A stretch of 18,878 bases of DNA from Acidimicrobiaceae bacterium (GTDB taxonomy: Bacteria > Actinomycetota > Acidimicrobiia > Acidimicrobiales > Acidimicrobiaceae): positions 1-18,878 of the forward strand of contig JABEUO010000200.1 in assembly GCA_013044415.1 (NCBI GenBank), written 5' to 3'. Below are positions 16,537-18,878 of the stretch, piece by piece (positions within the stretch are counted from its first letter, which is position 1; each line of letters opens with the position of its first letter). The notes under the pieces were generated by a model. That model worked only from the letters and a program-made list of their open reading frames with translations. It was not told where the DNA came from and made no database searches. The translations under genes were made by a program, and so were the position numbers.

Positions 16537-17592
16537 ATGCCATCGATAAAAAAACCACTCATCCCGCTAGCTCCGTTGCCGGTCAACGAACTCGGACTTA
16601 CCCTAAGGGACTACGAGGGAGGGATGTCGACCCTCTGCGCCGGTTGCGGACATGACTCGATTACCGCTGCTATTACCAGAGCCTTCTTCGACCTCTCGCT
16701 TCCGCCGGAAAAGATTGCCAAGCTGAGCGGAATCGGCTGCTCGTCCAAGACCCCAACGTACTTTGTCTCGGGTGCCCACGGTTTCAACTCCGTACATGGT
16801 CGGATGCCTCCGATCGTTACCGGGGCGAACGCCGCAAACCGCTCGTCAATATATATAGGGATTTCGGGTGACGGTGACTCGTTGTCTATCGGGGCCGGAC
16901 ACTTCGTCCACGCCGTGAGGCGAAATGTCAACATGGTCTACGTCATCGAAAATAACGGAGTCTATGGCCTGACTAAGGGCCAGTTCTCTGCGACTGCGGA
17001 CGTCGGGTCGAGTGCCAAAAAGGGAGCCGCTAACGAGACCCCGCCGATAGATCCGGTAATCATGGCTCTCAGTTTGGGTGCGACATTTGTTGCCCGAAGC
17101 TTTTCGGGAGACAAGGGTCAGCTGATCCCGATCATCAAGGCAGCCGTAGAGCATAAGGGATTTGCGCTCATAGACGTCATCTCCCCGTGCATTCAGTTCA
17201 ATAATCATGAGGGTTCTACCAAGAGCTACCACTACGTCCGTGAGCACGAGATCAAGGAGATAGACCAGGTTTATATCCCGCCGTCGGGGGAGATCACCGC
17301 GGTGCTCCCCGAGGATGGGATCGTCAGGGTAAAGATGTTTGACGGGTCGACACTCGCCTTTAGGACCCTTCCATCTAATTACGACCCGAGGGACAGAGAG
17401 GGTGCAATGCACTACGTGAACCAGGCTCGTCTACGGGGTGAGATTCCGACTGGACTGCTCTTTATCGACGAAGATGCACCCGATGTTCATGAGTTGAACT
17501 CGACTACCGATACGCCATTGGTTGATCTTCCGTATGAATCTCTTTGCCCCGGATCGGCCGAGCTCGCCAGATTCATGGAGGGCTTTAACTAG
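16537..17592 (+). CDS. korB: 2-oxoacid:ferredoxin oxidoreductase, thiamin diphosphate-binding beta subunit
   Basis: The 351-residue beta subunit is the catalytic partner of KorA. It binds thiamin diphosphate and Mg through GDGDS (111-115) and the following NNGVYGLTKGQ (139-149). It also carries the four cysteines expected to hold the single [4Fe-4S] cluster of this enzyme class: C34 and C37 in CAGCGH, C68 in 'GIGCSSK', and C218 in 'ISPCIQFNNHEG'. All family-critical residues I can identify are present, so the enzyme should be active. The ATG at 16537 lies four bases after the korA stop and eight bases after AAAGGA. It is the last gene of the operon, with a terminator-like stem 60 bases downstream. 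Together with the flavoprotein two genes earlier it should form a complete redox module. Confidence 0.96.
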   Translation: MPSIKKPLIPLAPLPVNELGLTLRDYEGGMSTLCAGCGHDSITAAITRAFFDLSLPPEKIAKLSGIGCSSKTPTYFVSGAHGFNSVHGRMPPIVTGANAANRSSIYIGISGDGDSLSIGAGHFVHAVRRNVNMVYVIENNGVYGLTKGQFSATADVGSSAKKGAANETPPIDPVIMALSLGATFVARSFSGDKGQLIPIIKAAVEHKGFALIDVISPCIQFNNHEGSTKSYHYVREHEIKEIDQVYIPPSGEITAVLPEDGIVRVKMFDGSTLAFRTLPSNYDPRDREGAMHYVNQARLRGEIPTGLLFIDEDAPDVHELNSTTDTPLVDLPYESLCPGSAELARFMEGFN

Positions 17593-17651
17593 CACGCTGG
17601 CTTGTCAGGTTTTGGTTCAGCTATCTGGGAATCGTGCTTATGTAATCGCAT

Positions 17652-17694
17652 TGCCAGTCCATTTCCTTCTATCAGCGGTCGGAGTGGACTGGCA
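17652..17694 (+). terminator. 10-bp perfect stem behind korB, probable operon terminator
   Basis: TGCCAGTCCA (17652-17661) and TGGACTGGCA (17685-17694) are exact reverse complements around a 23-base loop, 60 bases after the korB stop codon. Only TTTG follows rather than a long T-run, so termination is inferred from stem and position. Confidence 0.5.
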
Positions 17695-18017
17695 TTTGAA
17701 GTCTTAGACAAGTGCTGGTAGTCACTTTGAGTGTTTTATGGCTGCAGATGAGAGGCCTTCATGGAGACCCACAATGCGAACCCGATCGGCGAAGTTGTCT
17801 AACGATGGTTCGAGTTTGGTTGGCTTGGATCGGCCAGTGGATCAAGTGGACGAATGGATGAGCTGTTCTCCTCCAAATTGTCTGATGAGTCGGTAGTTTC
17901 AATGCGAACGGAGTAAGCCCTTGGACGATTTGTACACCACATGGCCTTTTCAGTGCGCTCTTTTGTGGCGCCATTGCCGACTGAAGTTCTGATCAAAACC
18001 TGAAAGGCGTCCATCCG

Positions 18018-18079
18018 AACCCATGGTTGCCAGTTCTCTCACATGGGTTTATTAGGAACTCGGTTGCTTTTGAGTTCCT
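18018..18079. repeat. Two adjacent perfect 8-bp hairpins
   Basis: AACCCATG (18018-18025) pairs with CATGGGTT (18042-18049) over 16 bases. Four bases later AGGAACTC (18054-18061) pairs with GAGTTCCT (18072-18079) over 10 bases, and TT follows. The tandem layout resembles a structured RNA or a protein-binding region. No gene is assigned on either side. Confidence 0.6.
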
Positions 18080-18698
18080 TTGCTGGGCATCTGCCAGTTC
18101 ACTCCGCTTCATGTCGTGGGGAAGACGGAGGATATTTGGCGAAGCAGTGAGAAGTCGAGGTTTAGGGGCCTTGATTTGTCGCCGAGATGCTGAGATAGTT
18201 TTTTGGCGTGATAGGGCACGAGCCGATAGATCGAGGTAATCGGAGTGTCCGAGTCTCTCGAGGCGACCTCACCGGGGTATCCATCGTCGCTTGCAAGCAG
18301 GGTCAAGTTGGTATCCGCCGAGTTTGATAAACAAGTGGCGGTAGGACTGAAAGAGGACGCTAGGTGGTCGTTTCGGCGAGGTCGTGTGACCCGTTGTACT
18401 ACTCTGCAAGAGGCTTTCTTTGGGTTCGGGTGCGGTGATCGCAGACCCTTGACTTTTAATAGATTTTGGAAAAGCGCTAGACGCGTCGTAATTAATGTGC
18501 TGAATCCCGGGCCCAATCGTTAGTTGTGAGCGGAAACCACACTGGTAAGTATTAATAGTTTCTCGGACTTTTCGCCTTTGTTTCGTTTCAAACACCTGGT
18601 TGGCATGGGTGTTAGAAGCAGCAATGTCGTTTTGGACAGGGATTATGCAGCGGTTTTCTGTTTCTGCTTTCTCTATTCTCCGGGAGTCAAAATAGTTC

Positions 18699-18728
18699 TT
18701 GTGAATTTTCTCAATTTCGTAGTACAAT
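18699..18728 (+). promoter_or_regulatory. Sigma70-like promoter near the right edge
   Basis: TTGTGA (18699-18704), an 18-base spacer and TACAAT (18723-18728) match the consensus at four and five of six bases. A small inverted repeat CTACA-CGTC-TGTAG (18731-18744) sits at the expected transcription start and could be an operator. It points at the open frame that runs off the window. Confidence 0.45.
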
Positions 18729-18785
18729 CTCTACACGTCTGTAGAAGCTATGTGGTTGAAGTGTCGGTAAAGAAAGCCACTAAAA

Positions 18786-18878
18786 GTGACGACAGAGGGT
18801 ATGGGGCTTGGAGCAGATGTGGCAGCGTTCCGCAATTTGAGGCGTCGTTTGGCTTTGGACGATGGTCTGTCGATCATC
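18786..18878 (+). CDS. Possible hypothetical protein, 3' truncated by window edge
   Basis: An open frame follows the promoter at 18699-18728 and runs off the right edge. It reads 'MGLGADVAAFRNLRRRLAL' from the ATG at 18801; GTG codons at 18786 and 18816 are alternative starts. No start has a well-placed ribosome site except perhaps 18816, which has GGAG five bases before it. About 30 residues are too few to assign a family. The main support is protein-like composition and the promoter. Confidence 0.3.
   Translation, partial: MTTEGMGLGADVAAFRNLRRRLALDDGLSII

Larger units (their letters stand above)
17593..18698. other. Gene-poor, lower-GC region
   Basis: No supported gene was seen in this stretch of about 1.1 kb. 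Short open frames occur on both strands (for example 18245-18523 plus, 18109-18516 and 18269-18727 minus). They overlap each other, contain no domain I recognise, and lack the codon style of the genes to the left. The sequence looks lower in GC than those genes. Besides the stem behind korB, the notable content is two adjacent hairpins at 18018-18079. The region could be decayed coding DNA or hold an unrecognised RNA. Confidence 0.5.

Noticed and set aside
17759..18014. Two 71-residue minus-strand frames considered as transposase remnants
   Set aside because: No transposase motif or terminal inverted repeat could be found, so no mobile element is called.
18109..18727. Overlapping frames of 92, 135 and 152 residues on both strands
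   Set aside because: They conflict with one another, show no family motif, and their composition is unlike the real genes nearby. A decayed gene remains possible but cannot be shown.

Overview
The window looks like chromosomal DNA from an actinobacterium. The genes use G/C-ending codons but many AGG arginine codons, start often at GTG, and include a mycobacterial-type two-gene 2-oxoacid:ferredoxin oxidoreductase. My best guess is an acidophilic Acidimicrobiia-like lineage. That is inference from style and gene content; there is no marker gene here. I see no rRNA, tRNA, CRISPR array or intact mobile element.

Layout. Positions 3-4562 (+) hold the 3' part of a gene for a very large secreted surface protein: a beta-rich repeat region, a Thr/Pro linker, seven kelch-type repeats and a C-terminal membrane anchor. 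Positions 4710-6221 (+) encode an MFS sugar-porter-type transporter with a long cytosolic N-terminal extension. It converges on 6369-7814 (-), an NCS1 (purine/cytosine-type) permease, and the gap between them holds short tandem repeats and a 12-bp perfect stem. The permease is preceded on its own strand by a full cobalamin (B12) riboswitch at about 7863-8038. This is the most interesting association in the window, because it suggests a transporter for a B12-related base or precursor.

After a roughly 550-bp gene-poor gap come two overlapping genes (8591-10321 and 10321-12288, +) for the halves of a heterodimeric ABC exporter. One half has a degenerate ATPase site and the other a canonical one. 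A roughly 600-bp gap with several inverted repeats leads into a tight three-gene operon (12883-17592, +). It encodes a GltD-like FAD/NAD(P) flavoprotein with three iron-sulfur regions, then KorA (fused gamma-alpha) and KorB of a 2-oxoacid (probably 2-oxoglutarate):ferredoxin oxidoreductase. The likely joint job is oxidative decarboxylation of a 2-oxoacid to acyl-CoA, with electrons passed through the flavoprotein to or from NAD(P)H.

The last 1.3 kb (17593-18878) is gene-poor and lower in GC. It holds a terminator-like stem behind korB, two adjacent perfect hairpins, and a good sigma70-like promoter reading into a short open frame cut by the right edge.
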